Assembly: GCA_963701955.1 (NCBI GenBank)
Contig: OY969694.1
Coordinates: 2,418,001-2,482,000, forward strand
DNA: 64,000 nt
DNA from: Bog-473 sp963701955
GTDB taxonomy: Bacteria > Actinomycetota > Acidimicrobiia > Acidimicrobiales > RAAP-2
Direction: 5' to 3'
A model generated the notes under the pieces. The model was not told the origin of the DNA and did no database searches. It saw only the letters and a program-made list of their open reading frames with translations. Shown here piece by piece: positions 1-9,205 of this stretch (positions are counted from its first letter, which is position 1; every line of letters begins with the position of its first letter). The translations under genes were made by a program, and so were the position numbers.

Positions 1-1
1 G

Positions 2-109
2 CATTCGGCGCCGATCGACCATCTGGATCTCGCCGCAGAGGTCGCACGCTGGACGGGGACGCAGACGGCAGGCCATATCGCCGGGGAGCCGGCGGGGGGA
101 ACGACATGA
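2..109 (+). CDS. Possible C-terminal fragment of an unknown protein
   Basis: An open frame enters from the window edge and stops at a TGA at 107-109. The encoded tail (about 35 residues, containing IDHLDLAAEVARWTG) has a protein-like composition, but I recognise no family. It would converge on the minus-strand gene that ends at 191. With so little sequence it could be a chance open frame. Confidence 0.25.
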   Translation, partial: HSAPIDHLDLAAEVARWTGTQTAGHIAGEPAGGTT

Positions 110-190
110 GCGCGCTCTTCGCACCGGCTGTCGCGGCCCGGCGCTGATCGAAGGAAAGCAACGAGAGCGCGGACTGTGCCCTCCGGGAAA

Positions 191-950
191 TCAGCACGTG
201 GAGGACGGGATGGACGTGCCCGGTCCGACCGAGGGGTCGTCCACCACCCCCGCACCCGATGATCGAAGGATTGCTCCCAAGTGCACGACGTACCACACTC
301 CCGCGCCAGGAAATCATCGACGCGATGCCAAAGGATCGAATCTGACCGTCCTCTTGGTAGACCACCCGTGCATTGGGTAATTCGTAGTAGCCCACGCTGT
401 TGTCGCATACTCCGGGCGGGACCCAGTGGCCGAACCCCGAAGGCGCGGTCACCTCGAGCAGTCTTGCCGTGTTCGCGTCGTTGCCCAACAAGGCGTGGGC
501 GGCCCCTATGTCGAGGGTGAAATCTTCCTCGAGGCGGTTGACGTAGTCGGACCTGGGGTTGTCGATCGTCTTCAACTGGAGGTAGGCCGATTCTGGGAAG
601 TACGCCGGTTCCGCCATTGCGAACGAATCGGTGACGATGGCCCCGAAGAGATCACTCATCTCGCTCTCGAACTGAGGTGATTGGGTCGACGGGAATGCAG
701 TCGTCTGCGGCAGGATCCCCGGATCTGTCGTTGTCGTGGTCGGCGGCAACGTTGTCGAAGTGGTTGTGGAGAGCAGGACAGGTCCTCCGCGATGCGGAGC
801 CCCAGTGGCTTGGACGTTCGCTCGACCCCCATTTGCGACGACGTGCCACCCCCAGATTGCGGTACCGCCGCCGATGAGGACGCCCATCGCGACAAAGATG
901 CCGAGCCGTCGCCTATGTCTCCGTCGTCCGCCGTCCTGATCATCTGCCAT
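191..950 (-). CDS. Membrane-anchored secreted protein, unknown function, frameshifted
   Basis: The ATG at 948-950 opens a protein with a basic N-terminus (GGRRRHRRR), one hydrophobic helix (about residues 16-33), a Thr/Pro linker rich in TTT, and a compact extracellular domain of about 170 residues. The good frame is lost near 296-306: upstream reads ...GIASMISWRG, and the natural ending WYVVHLGAILR...PSSTC followed by TGA at 191-193 lies one frame away. The 760-nt span is not a multiple of three, which fits one indel. It is either a sequencing error or a recent pseudogene. Small anchored proteins of this design are common in actinobacteria; I do not recognise the domain. It is divergent from the lipoprotein gene that starts at 1154. 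Confidence 0.65.
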
Positions 951-1153
951 CTTCCACCCGACATTTCTTGGATTCCGTCGGTCGTTACCGCGATACGTAC
1001 GTGATGCCCACACCGATGTGAAGGGTGGAGCGAGGCCTCCACGAGGAATTCCGGGCGGGCGCACGAGAGAACAACGCGGGTTCCCCCTGCATCAGCCTAC
1101 GGTGGCGAGGACGTGCCGAGAATGCCTGAACCCGAGCCCGCGAGTACGGTTCC

Positions 1154-2107
1154 ATGGTGAGGATGTTCCGCCTTGTTCGGATGAGCGCGGCGGCCGTGGC
1201 ATCACTCCTTCTCGTCTCGTGCTCCGGAACCACGCCGGGACCGACGGCAACCGGCCCGTCATCGACGGTCGCCCAGTCAACGACGTCGCAGCCGATCACG
1301 ACGACCACGACGACCGTTCCGACCCAGCCTGGGTGGACTCCGGTGTCCAACGGCCCGAACGGTGTCATCGCCGACGAACGGAACGTTACCGTTCCGGATG
1401 GACGACCGATCACGGTGATCCGCTACAGGGGAGGGCAAGTTCGATTCAATCTCCATGTTGGGAGCGAAGATCCACCGCTGGGAGCGGGTGTCCTCGGTCC
1501 GGACTCTTTGTCGTCCGTCAGTCCCGCCGAGAGGCCATCCCTGGTCGGTGCCTTCAATGGCGGATTCAAGACGGGCGCACAGGCTGGTGGGGTCGAGGTG
1601 GACGGACACACACTCACTCCTCTGCTCGCGGGCTTCGCGAGTTTCGTGATCGACGCCAACGGCATGGGCCGGATCGGAGTCTGGGGTTCTTCGGTGCCGA
1701 CGGCCGGCGAACAAGTGGCCAGTGTCAGGCAGAACTTGGATCCACTCATCGAAGATGGTCAGATCAGTCCGCAGATCGACGATCTGGCCGCGTGGGGAGC
1801 AACTCTGGGCGGGGTGCAGGCCACGGCGCGCAGTGCACTGGGCGAGGACGCCAACGGCGACATCCTTTACGCGGGTGCGATGGCTGCGCTGCCATCCGAT
1901 CTCGCCACGGCGCTCTCCGATGACGGGGCTGTCGTCGCCATGGAGCTGGACATAAACCCGGAGTGGATTCAATGCGATCTCGCCCCGGTCGCTGGCGCTG
2001 CGCTGTCCGCGTTGGTTCCCGGGCAGTCGCGACCGGCCAGCCAGTACCTTGCCGGATGGACCCGGGACTTCGTCACCGTGCTGGCGCCCCCTGGGGTTCC
2101 AGGGTGA
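1154..2107 (+). CDS. Phosphodiester glycosidase (NAGPA-like) family lipoprotein
   Basis: This 317-residue exported protein has a lipobox (LLLVSC, about residues 18-23) and a Ser/Thr-rich linker up to about residue 60. The remainder resembles the phosphodiester glycosidase (NAGPA, formerly DUF2233) family. Supporting segments are VGAFNGGFKTG, VRQNLDPLIEDGQ, WGATLGG and MELDINPEW. The family includes enzymes that remove sugar phosphodiester caps, so a cell-surface or extracellular glycan-trimming role is likely; the substrate is unknown. A second family member lies at 8085-9203. The gene converges on the chorismate-lyase-like gene across a 55-bp gap. The ATG at 1154 is chosen because it directly precedes the signal sequence. 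Confidence 0.8.
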   Translation: MVRMFRLVRMSAAAVASLLLVSCSGTTPGPTATGPSSTVAQSTTSQPITTTTTTVPTQPGWTPVSNGPNGVIADERNVTVPDGRPITVIRYRGGQVRFNLHVGSEDPPLGAGVLGPDSLSSVSPAERPSLVGAFNGGFKTGAQAGGVEVDGHTLTPLLAGFASFVIDANGMGRIGVWGSSVPTAGEQVASVRQNLDPLIEDGQISPQIDDLAAWGATLGGVQATARSALGEDANGDILYAGAMAALPSDLATALSDDGAVVAMELDINPEWIQCDLAPVAGAALSALVPGQSRPASQYLAGWTRDFVTVLAPPGVPG

Positions 2108-2162
2108 GACAGACGCCGCCGCCCCCTGACAGCCCGCATCGGCACGGACATTCCCCCGCCCC

Positions 2163-2681
2163 CTAATCCGATGTCAGAAATGGAATGACCGTCGCGAGGA
2201 ACCATTCGGTGATGAGCATCACGGGGACCTGTTCGGAGTCAATGCGATAGCTCCGGACGAGCACGTACTCGTCGATGTCCACTTCGGCATTCCAGGGCTG
2301 AAAGCCGGCAACTTCACCCGGTTCGACGAGATCTTCACGGGTGACGGCCATTCCAACCTCGTCGAGTATCCGACCGATCGGGTCGTTGCTGAATTCGAGC
2401 CTGTCCAAGAACCTTGAGGAAAGACGACTTGTGACGATGACGCTTTCGGCGTACACGTACGGACATCCAGAGACACGGCCCTGAAGTGTGGCCGCCCGAT
2501 GAAGCAGTGGGTGACCCTCTTCAACCTGCAAATCGTTCGCGGCACTGGCTCCGATTGACTCGTGGCGACGTGCGTGAGCATCAATGGGTTCACCGACGAG
2601 CTGCTCCAAGAAGCTGGTGACGGTGCCGCGGGTCTTGTCAAGAGCCTCCCGCAGATCTCCTGGCATGGTCATTGGCACCAT
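2163..2681 (-). CDS. Chorismate-lyase-like (DUF98) family protein
   Basis: This 172-residue soluble protein has the pattern of the DUF98/chorismate pyruvate-lyase family, of which mycobacterial Rv2949c is a characterised member. It shows the LLHRAATLQGRVSG strand, VYAESVIV, a leucine-rich RFLDRLEFSNDPIGRIL helix, and a conserved C-terminal strand. Those enzymes split chorismate into 4-hydroxybenzoate and pyruvate. The family call rests on motif memory, and a UTRA-like ligand-binding domain is an alternative. Its neighbours (UbiA-like, UbiE-like and geranylgeranyl-reductase-like genes) fit a role supplying an aromatic head group. The start is uncertain: ATGs at 2681, 2672 and 2666 are all in frame. 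Confidence 0.55.
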   Translation of the reverse strand: MVPMTMPGDLREALDKTRGTVTSFLEQLVGEPIDAHARRHESIGASAANDLQVEEGHPLLHRAATLQGRVSGCPYVYAESVIVTSRLSSRFLDRLEFSNDPIGRILDEVGMAVTREDLVEPGEVAGFQPWNAEVDIDEYVLVRSYRIDSEQVPVMLITEWFLATVIPFLTSD

Positions 2682-2747
2682 TGAATCGCAACTCGTCCGG
2701 TCACAGACGGCTTACGGCATTGGGTCGCTCAGCGTGTCGCTCTCCGA

Positions 2748-3302
2748 GTGGAAGGCACTCTCGGTCGTCCGGGCAGGTCGCCTTCTGAGATCATCGGCCG
2801 CTGCAATGGCGCGTTTCAGCCTCTATCGTTTCGCGAAATACGACGCCGCCCGGTCATCACGTACAGAGGCAACCATGACTTTCCCGCTCCTCCGGTGGAG
2901 ATGTGGGAGATCATTCAGGAGGTCGATCAGTTCGAAGGCTGGTTGCCCTGGCTGGAAGAAGTCCATCTCGAGGGCAACTCCTTGGAGGCTGGTGCCGTGC
3001 TCAGCGGTGTGGTTGTCCCGCCAGTGCCGTATCGGATGCGCATCGCGGTCGAGCTGATCCGCTGCGAGCCGCCGAACAACATTGAAGCGTTGATCCACGG
3101 TGATCTCGAAGGTGAAGCAAGCGTCGCGATGAGCCCCCGCGGAACCGGCACGGACGTGGAAGTTGCCTGGGCGGTCGAGATGATGCAGCGACCCATGCGG
3201 CTGGCCGATCGCTTGGCCCACCCGCTCTTCCAGTGGGGTCATGACCGCGTCGTCGAGGTCACCATCGCGGGGTTCAGGAGAAGGTTGGGGTCGGCCGACT
3301 AG
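2748..3302 (+). CDS. SRPBCC (START-like) family protein
   Basis: The protein has a helix-grip fold pattern. Residues from about 36 (VITYRGNHDFPAPPVEMW) enter the typical SRPBCC opening, followed by FEGWLPWLEEV and a long C-terminal amphipathic helix. Such proteins bind hydrophobic ligands or act as polyketide-cyclase-like enzymes; no ligand can be named. The GTG at 2748 is the only nearby in-frame start but adds about 35 atypical residues, so the true start may be a rare codon near 2850. It ends with a 4-bp tail-to-tail overlap with the UbiA-like gene. A second SRPBCC gene is at 15817. Confidence 0.7.
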   Translation: MEGTLGRPGRSPSEIIGRCNGAFQPLSFREIRRRPVITYRGNHDFPAPPVEMWEIIQEVDQFEGWLPWLEEVHLEGNSLEAGAVLSGVVVPPVPYRMRIAVELIRCEPPNNIEALIHGDLEGEASVAMSPRGTGTDVEVAWAVEMMQRPMRLADRLAHPLFQWGHDRVVEVTIAGFRRRLGSAD

Positions 3303-4102
3303 GTGAGTCGGGCTATGGCGAACGCTGCCGCCACGAGCACGATGGCCCAGGACGTGGCTCGCAGAGCACCTTCGAGGGGTGCAAGCAGCGTCTGCTGGTC
3401 GATCGAGATCTCTCCGCCGTCACCGAAGGACGCGTGACCTTCAATGTTGGTGACGCGGCGACGGATGAGCCGGGCCGGAGTGCTGAGATTGCGTTGCGCA
3501 ACCGACAGAGCGCACGCTCCCGCAGCAGCGAACACGGGGGCGACGGCGAGGCGCCCCGTTTGGGCCACGTAGGCGACCAGCACCGGAAAGGAACCCCAGG
3601 CGAGGGCGAACCCAATGTCGGTGTGGACGAACCCGCCAAAGAGCTCCAGGTTGTACGCGAGGACAAGAAGGGGGCCGAGCACCATGAAGGGGAACAGGGC
3701 CCAACCGACGCGCGACAATCCGACGATCCCGAGAGCAACCGCCCCGGCGAGGCCCACCACGGTCACCGCCACCAGCACCGGGGTGGGGATCCGGGTACCG
3801 AGCGGCCGCCCGTGGATCTCGTCAAGTGCATGGGCGGCGAACCCGACGGCGCACAAGAACGCCAGCAGCGTGCCCAAGAGCCGACCCAGGCTGACCTGTG
3901 GCGCGAGACATGCCCCGATCACCACGTAGGACAGGTGCCATGCGGTGTAAGGGGGGTGAAGAAGGGTCCACCAGTCCCGCCACCCCCCGGGCCGGGCAGC
4001 GTAGAAGGCTGGCCGGTTGTCCCTGAAGGGATGGACCGGTGCTGAGGAGCGCGGAACTTCAGGGTCGGCTCTGTTGGCCGGCGGAGACGGCTCGTCACTC
4101 AT
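3299..4102 (-). CDS. UbiA-superfamily-like integral membrane protein
   Basis: This 267-residue protein has about seven membrane helices after a 40-residue polar N-terminus. The segment ALDEIHGRPLGTRIP after the second helix resembles a shortened version of the UbiA aspartate-rich motif with its trailing RPL. YNLELFGGFVHTD could play the part of the second motif. The classical NDxxDxxxD is not intact, so it is a divergent UbiA-like protein and may not be an active prenyltransferase. Its start overlaps the end of the upstream methyltransferase by 8 bp, which implies translational coupling. Together with the chorismate-lyase-like and reductase genes this suggests prenylated aromatic lipid chemistry. 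Confidence 0.6.
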   Translation of the reverse strand: MSDEPSPPANRADPEVPRSSAPVHPFRDNRPAFYAARPGGWRDWWTLLHPPYTAWHLSYVVIGACLAPQVSLGRLLGTLLAFLCAVGFAAHALDEIHGRPLGTRIPTPVLVAVTVVGLAGAVALGIVGLSRVGWALFPFMVLGPLLVLAYNLELFGGFVHTDIGFALAWGSFPVLVAYVAQTGRLAVAPVFAAAGACALSVAQRNLSTPARLIRRRVTNIEGHASFGDGGEISIDQQTLLAPLEGALRATSWAIVLVAAAFAIARLT

Positions 4103-4829
4103 CGCGGCGGGTCCCCCACATCACGAGACCGCCGCCGAGACTCATCACTCGCACCCCGACGTCCTCGAATCCAACGTCACGCCATGCCTGCACGGTCCAC
4201 GACAAGGGATACCTCTGGTAATGACCCGAGATGTTGGGTCCCAAGAACCGCCCCACACGGAACCACTCCCGTCCGCCAGTGATCAACCCACCAATGGGAA
4301 GAACGAGTCGGGTGTAGAGCCACCACATGGCGCGCCAAAAGCGATGAGGCGGAACGAAGAACTCGAGGCTGGCGACTGTTCCGCCTGGCTTCACCACCCG
4401 GCGAAGCTCGCGGAGGGTCTCCTTGGGATCATCGACGTAGCGCAGGAGGTACGTGAAGGTGAGCGCGTCGAACGTTCGGTCGGCAAATGGCAATTGTTCG
4501 CCACGGCCAGCAACCAGTCGGACCCGGTTGTCCATCCCGGCCTCAGCGACGTTCTGACCGCCCCGCGCCAGCATCTCCACCGTGAGGTCCACGCCCACGA
4601 CGTCAGCGGATGTTCGCTGGGCGAGCTGGAGTGCAACGCCCGCGGTTCCGGAGGCGACATCGAGCACCGTGCTGGGCGAACGGGGCACGATCCGGTCGAC
4701 CATGGCCCGCCGCCATCGGCCGTTCTGCCCCATGGAAAGGACCTCCGCCAAGCGGTCGTAGCGTTGAGGGAGTGGCGTGAAGAGCTGCTGCGCGAATCGG
4801 TTCCGGTCGTCGGCAACTGACGGGAGCAT
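4095..4829 (-). CDS. UbiE/MenG-like SAM-dependent methyltransferase
   Basis: This 244-residue class I methyltransferase has motif I VLDVASGTAGVALQLA (about residue 55), motif II VVGVDLT, GEQLPFADRTFDALTF (motif post-II) and VVKPGGTVASLEFF. These are the UbiE/MenG/COQ5 hallmarks of C-methylation of prenylated quinol rings. It is the first gene of a two-gene minus-strand unit with the UbiA-like gene, and is divergent from the reductase gene across a 59-bp promoter gap. Whether it serves ordinary menaquinone synthesis or a separate lipid cannot be settled from this window. Confidence 0.8.
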   Translation of the reverse strand: MLPSVADDRNRFAQQLFTPLPQRYDRLAEVLSMGQNGRWRRAMVDRIVPRSPSTVLDVASGTAGVALQLAQRTSADVVGVDLTVEMLARGGQNVAEAGMDNRVRLVAGRGEQLPFADRTFDALTFTYLLRYVDDPKETLRELRRVVKPGGTVASLEFFVPPHRFWRAMWWLYTRLVLPIGGLITGGREWFRVGRFLGPNISGHYQRYPLSWTVQAWRDVGFEDVGVRVMSLGGGLVMWGTRRDE

Positions 4830-4888
4830 TGCTCCTCCTCGGGGTGAGAAGATCTCACTCTAGGTCCCGGTGACCGAGAGAGGGACGG

Positions 4889-6169
4889 GTGAAGTCGTCG
4901 CGTTTTGACGTGATCGTTGTGGGCGGGGGCCCTGCGGGCAGCATCGCCGCCTTCGTGTTGGCCCGGGGCGGGGCCAAGGTCGCGTTGGTCGACAAGGCAA
5001 AGTTCCCACGCGACAAGGCGTGCGGCGACATCGTTGGGCCTCGAGGCCTGCAGGTCATGGAGGATCTCGGCCTGCCATTGCCCATCGGGCCCGACGTGGG
5101 CGAGATCGTGGTTGTCGGCCAAAGCGGTCGCCGAGCACAGCTACCATGCGGAGAGGGACTCACCTACCCCGGACACGGTACGGCGGTCACGCGAACGGTC
5201 TTCGATTCGATGCTTCACGGCGCCGCAGTCGAAGCAGGAGCCACACCAGTGCACGCTCAGGCGGTTGCGCCGTTGGAAGCGGAGGGACGGATCGACGGCT
5301 ACCGGTCGAGCAGCGGCTCGGACTTGCGTGCCGATTTCGTGATCGGGGCGGACGGAGCCACGAGCCGAGTGGCGGGGACGGCCGGAATGGTCGACACCAA
5401 GAGGGTCTTGTGGGGCTTCGCGATGAGGACGTACTTCCCGCACGCGGTCGACCTGCCGGCCATCGTTCTTTGGGAGCCTGAGACATGGCGTGGCTTTCCC
5501 GGATACGGGTGGGTGTTCCCCGGAGCCACTGGCGGAACAAACGTTGGCCTTGGTGTGGGTACGGTAGCCAGTCGCAGCGCGGGGGCGAGGGTCCAAAAGG
5601 CTCTGCCGCAGTTCCTCGAGCACTTGCGCAGACTCGAGCTCATCGGGGACCCGTCGATCTCCGTCCCATCGCGTCGCCTGGGTGGCTGGCTCAAGATGGG
5701 CCTGGTCGGTACGACCCCGGCTGCCGGGCAGGTGCTGCTCGTTGGTGACGCGGCCGGTCTCGTCAATCCGTTGCAGGGTGAGGGAATCGCCCAGGCGATG
5801 TGCAGCGGTCGTTCTGCCGCGGAAGCGGTCCTGGGCGACCCAGGGCGCGCCGCGGCCCGCTATCGGGCCACCTTGGCAGTCGACCATCTGCCGTATCACC
5901 GCATCACCGCCACCGTCCAGGGTTGGCTCGTTGACCGGCCGAGGGCAGTGGCCGCGATGTCCCGGTTGTTGACGTTGGTCGGATGGAGCGACGCGTTGTC
6001 CGGAGGTTGGTCCGTGTTCTGGAACGAGCTGCTCAACGGCGCACCTCCGAGCCGCCATCGCTCGGTGGCCACTGCTGTCACCCGCCTCGGAGAGGTGATG
6101 ACGGCTCATTCCTCGTCGGCCCGTTGGTTCGATGTCACCTTTCCGAAGGAACCAGGGAACACATTGTGA
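4889..6169 (+). CDS. Geranylgeranyl-reductase-family FAD oxidoreductase
   Basis: This 426-residue flavoprotein opens with a Rossmann dinucleotide motif (VIVVGGGPAGS, residues 8-18), followed by DKACGDIVGPRG, which is typical of the geranylgeranyl reductase family. The second FAD motif is VLLVGDAAGLVNPLQGEGI (about residue 285). Members hydrogenate isoprenoid chains of chlorophyll, archaeal lipids or, as MenJ, one menaquinone double bond. The GTG start at 4889 puts the FAD motif at the expected distance. It is divergent from the UbiE-like gene. A MenJ-like role on a prenylated ring compound is the simplest inference. Confidence 0.8.
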   Translation: MKSSRFDVIVVGGGPAGSIAAFVLARGGAKVALVDKAKFPRDKACGDIVGPRGLQVMEDLGLPLPIGPDVGEIVVVGQSGRRAQLPCGEGLTYPGHGTAVTRTVFDSMLHGAAVEAGATPVHAQAVAPLEAEGRIDGYRSSSGSDLRADFVIGADGATSRVAGTAGMVDTKRVLWGFAMRTYFPHAVDLPAIVLWEPETWRGFPGYGWVFPGATGGTNVGLGVGTVASRSAGARVQKALPQFLEHLRRLELIGDPSISVPSRRLGGWLKMGLVGTTPAAGQVLLVGDAAGLVNPLQGEGIAQAMCSGRSAAEAVLGDPGRAAARYRATLAVDHLPYHRITATVQGWLVDRPRAVAAMSRLLTLVGWSDALSGGWSVFWNELLNGAPPSRHRSVATAVTRLGEVMTAHSSSARWFDVTFPKEPGNTL

Positions 6170-6197
6170 ATTCTGGGCCTCAAGACCCCACCGCCAG

Positions 6198-6245
6198 TTT
6201 GGTCGGGACCAGCGTCCATCCGGCGACCTCACGCCTTCAGATCGG
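6198..6245 (-). repeat. Degenerate tRNA-Phe 3'-half remnant (old att site)
   Basis: Positions 6201-6240 align to the 3' half of the intact tRNA-Phe gene (47216-47256) in the same orientation, with four substitutions and one deleted base. The following 30 bases resemble those after the copy at 43943-43987 (both run TCGG...CTGG...GGCTGACG), so the homology extends past the tRNA part. I read it as a decayed attachment site marking the left edge of the island array. Confidence 0.7.
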
Positions 6246-6346
6246 CACTGGCAGCATTCGAGTCAATCGGCTGACGTGCCCACTGAGCGTTCATCTCGTG
6301 ACCTAGGACCCTGCACGGCCGATCGTGCGCACCGCAGACTGCACTT

Positions 6347-8017
6347 GTGCCCTCCCGGCGTCACCGATCCATCGCCGAGAGGCTGACTTCCCTCCCACTC
6401 ACTGCCGCTTTGATCTTGGTGGTTCTCCTGGTGAGCGGGTGTGCAAGCAGTACGTCGTCGCTGCCCAACCTTCGATCGCCTATCCGCTACCCCCCGAGCG
6501 CCACCATCGCAGGAAGGATCCATTCGCCCGGTGGTCCGTTCTTGTACGACCAAAGGGGTCGCGTCGTGTTCTTCCATGGAGTGAACGCGGTCGACAAGCA
6601 TGCCCCCTACGAGCTCTTCCCGGCCGCCGGCAAGCCGTGGAATCTGAGCGCTGCTGACGCATCTCTGATGGGGAGACTCGGACTCAACGTCGTCCGACTT
6701 GGGATGATCTGGAAGGGCCTGGAGCCTGGCACTGCGCCGGCGAACGATCCCGCCATCTGCACGCCGGGCGCTCCCCACGATCCCGGTCAGTTCAGCCAGA
6801 CAGTCCTCGATGCCTACCTCAGCAAAGTGAAGGAGTCTGTCGACCTGCTCGGTCGCTTCCACATCTACACGCTGCTCGACATGCACCAAGACGTCTACAA
6901 CGAACTCTTCGACGGTGAGGGTGCACCCAACTGGGCGGTGTGCACCAGTGGAGCGTCGAATTCGGATCCACCCGGCCGATGGTCGCAGAACTACGGGACG
7001 GCTGCCGCTGGAGCGGCCTTCCGCCATTTCTGGACCAACGACGTGGTTGGCGATGTCCAGGGTGAGTACGACCGGGTGTGGGCCGCTGTGGCGTCCTACT
7101 TCCGGGGCGATCCCTGGGTCCTTGGGTACGACCCGTTCAACGAGCCGTTCTCGACCTCGCTGGTCAATTCCGGTGACGAAAAGTTCGACGGCCAGCTGGA
7201 ATGCTTCTACACCGGTCGATCATTCATAGGTGCTCCCGCACACGGTGCTCCGTCGATCTCGTGCCCCCCGGGAGTCCCCGCCGCCGGGGTCATCCCGGCG
7301 ATCCAAACGGCCGATCCGGGTGCTCTTGTGTTCTACGAACCGGACATCTTCAGTAGCCGTGGTTCCACCAACTTCGTTGGGGCAATGCCCTTTGCCAATC
7401 TGGTCTTCAACGTGCACGTCTACTGTGGATACCGGAGCGGCAAGACCGGAAACCCGACCGACATCAGGGCCTGCGCCAACCAGGAACAGCGTTCTCTCAC
7501 GACGCGTTCAGAGGATCGCACCGACCTCGGCTCGACCGCGCAGCCCAGGGGTCCTGCTTGGTTCCTCAGCGAATTCGGCGCCACCTCCAACTCGCAGCTG
7601 CTCGACCGGCTGACTGCCGAGGCCGACTCGAATCTGATCGGCTGGGCCTATTGGTCCTGGAAGTTCTATGCGGACCCAACCGGAAGCTCTGCCGAAGGTC
7701 TCGTCGCGGCGGACGGTTCGCTCCGGTCGACCGCCTCTGACCTCTCGCGGACGTATCCCCAAGCGATCGCCGGGCGGCCGAAATCGCTGTCATTCGATCC
7801 CACGAACGGGGCATTCCATCTTGCCTATGTTCCGGATCATGCCGTGCACGCGCCCACGGTGATCTTCGTCCCAACGCAGGTTCACTACCCGAGCGGATAC
7901 TGCGCGAAGGCATCCGGGGCCAAGGTCATCTCCGCCCGCGGAAGTGAGGTCCTTCTCCTCAAGAACGCAGCCTCCGGATCGCTGGTGTCGGTAACGGTGA
8001 CTGCAGGCTCGTGTTGA
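6347..8017 (+). CDS. GH5 endoglycoceramidase-like lipoprotein
   Basis: This 556-residue secreted glycoside hydrolase has signal helix LTAALILVVLLVSGC, with the lipobox Cys near residue 29. The (beta/alpha)8 domain shows FHGVNAV, LDMHQDVYN, the acid/base in GYDPFNEPFS (Glu266) and the nucleophile in WFLSEFGAT (Glu409), as in GH5 endoglycosylceramidases such as Rhodococcus EGCase. A small beta domain follows. Known members cut the sugar headgroup from glycosphingolipids or sterol glucosides; here the substrate is unknown. The GTG start is chosen for the signal peptide. It converges on a glycosidase-like lipoprotein gene. A paralogue is at 52845-54761. Confidence 0.88.
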   Translation: MPSRRHRSIAERLTSLPLTAALILVVLLVSGCASSTSSLPNLRSPIRYPPSATIAGRIHSPGGPFLYDQRGRVVFFHGVNAVDKHAPYELFPAAGKPWNLSAADASLMGRLGLNVVRLGMIWKGLEPGTAPANDPAICTPGAPHDPGQFSQTVLDAYLSKVKESVDLLGRFHIYTLLDMHQDVYNELFDGEGAPNWAVCTSGASNSDPPGRWSQNYGTAAAGAAFRHFWTNDVVGDVQGEYDRVWAAVASYFRGDPWVLGYDPFNEPFSTSLVNSGDEKFDGQLECFYTGRSFIGAPAHGAPSISCPPGVPAAGVIPAIQTADPGALVFYEPDIFSSRGSTNFVGAMPFANLVFNVHVYCGYRSGKTGNPTDIRACANQEQRSLTTRSEDRTDLGSTAQPRGPAWFLSEFGATSNSQLLDRLTAEADSNLIGWAYWSWKFYADPTGSSAEGLVAADGSLRSTASDLSRTYPQAIAGRPKSLSFDPTNGAFHLAYVPDHAVHAPTVIFVPTQVHYPSGYCAKASGAKVISARGSEVLLLKNAASGSLVSVTVTAGSC

Positions 8018-8046
8018 GGCCCCTTGCATCGAAGCCACAGAGATCA

Positions 8047-8077
8047 GCCGTCACCACCACATGCGGATGGTCACGGC
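8047..8077. terminator. Possible bidirectional terminator hairpin
   Basis: A 9-bp stem (8047-8055 with 8069-8077, one mismatch) with a 13-nt loop lies between the convergent genes ending at 8017 and 8085. There is no clear T tract, so confidence is low. Confidence 0.3.
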
Positions 8078-8084
8078 CAGGCCA

Positions 8085-9203
8085 TTAGCCGGCGAAAGTG
8101 CTGGATGCCGCCGACATCGCAATGAAATCACGCGCCCACGCCGGGTTGAAGAAGGTCGCGGCGTTCTGCACGCTGCTCGGTTGGAGGCTGGTCCCGTTCG
8201 AGGGCGAGGCAAGGCCGTTCGGTACCGAGGGGTCGTAGGTGGCGAAGACTGGCCAGTTGGGGTTGATGTCGAGCTCCATGCCCCGGATGACCCCTGCTCG
8301 CGCAAGAAGTTGGGCGAGCTGCAACGGTGTCAGACCAGGTCCCGCCGTGTAGACCAGAGCGCCGTCGGCGGTGACCCCGACACCTGATCGCCATTGGTTT
8401 TCGATCCCCGGGACCGCCGAGGCACACGAGGTTGCACCACACGTCGCCCCCCAGGCCTGCCAGTCGGGGCTGGTCGCCTGTGCGGTCGGTTGGCCATCAG
8501 CGACGAGCGGAACCAAGTTCTGCCGGACACCGACGACATCGGGTGTCATGGACACATCAGTGCCCCATGCTCCGACCGTCACTGAACCGCCGGAGTGGAT
8601 CACGAGAGATGCCGCCCCGGCGACCAAGGGGACGACGGTCCGGCCCTCCGTGTAGTAGCCGCCATGTGCAGCGTTCATCATGAAGCCGCCGTTGAAGGCA
8701 GCGACCAGCGTCGAGGCCTGGGCGGGTTGGACCGGTGCGGTGAAATCGTAGGGGCCGCCGCCGGGGCTCTTGGAGCCCGAGTACAGCTGTGCCGAAAGAA
8801 GGCGGGTGTTCATCCAGGCGATTCCGGCCGCCTGCGTGCCGTCGGGAGGCACCAGCGCAGTCTCGTAGACGGCCGGGATGCCACTGACCGGGCGGCCCGC
8901 AGCGGTCCAGACGCCTTCGCTGATCGGTGCCGACGAGGTGAAGGGAACCAATGTCGCCGGAGTGGGGAGCGGGACGGGGGTTTTCGGGACCTGTGCCCTC
9001 GAAGTGGTCGTGGCCGGCGAGGTGGTCGCGCTGGCGCTCGGTGGCCGGGGCGAGCTCGTGCCCGATCTGCCCGAGGACGTCGCGTGATAGGTGCCGCGAG
9101 CCGGAATGCCGGTGTTGCGACATGCGGCGAAGATCACGGCAAGGCATGTCACGAGAGCAGTCGCCAGTGCCCGTTGAGAGCTGCGGTCAGCATCGGGGCA
9201 CAC
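8085..9203 (-). CDS. Phosphodiester glycosidase (NAGPA-like) family lipoprotein
   Basis: This 372-residue lipoprotein has signal ALATALVTCLAVIFAAC followed by a Ser/Thr/Pro linker. The family core matches the gene at 1154: VAAFNGGFMMNAAHGGY, VRQNLVPLVADGQ, WGATCGA and MELDINPNW. A surface phosphodiester or glycan hydrolase role is likely. The GTG at 9203 is chosen because it starts just after the upstream stop (TGA complement of 9206-9208), gives a normal signal peptide and implies coupling. It is the last gene of a four-gene run that begins with the P1B-5 ATPase. Confidence 0.78.
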   Translation of the reverse strand: MCPDADRSSQRALATALVTCLAVIFAACRNTGIPARGTYHATSSGRSGTSSPRPPSASATTSPATTTSRAQVPKTPVPLPTPATLVPFTSSAPISEGVWTAAGRPVSGIPAVYETALVPPDGTQAAGIAWMNTRLLSAQLYSGSKSPGGGPYDFTAPVQPAQASTLVAAFNGGFMMNAAHGGYYTEGRTVVPLVAGAASLVIHSGGSVTVGAWGTDVSMTPDVVGVRQNLVPLVADGQPTAQATSPDWQAWGATCGATSCASAVPGIENQWRSGVGVTADGALVYTAGPGLTPLQLAQLLARAGVIRGMELDINPNWPVFATYDPSVPNGLASPSNGTSLQPSSVQNAATFFNPAWARDFIAMSAASSTFAG

Positions 9204-9205
9204 GA

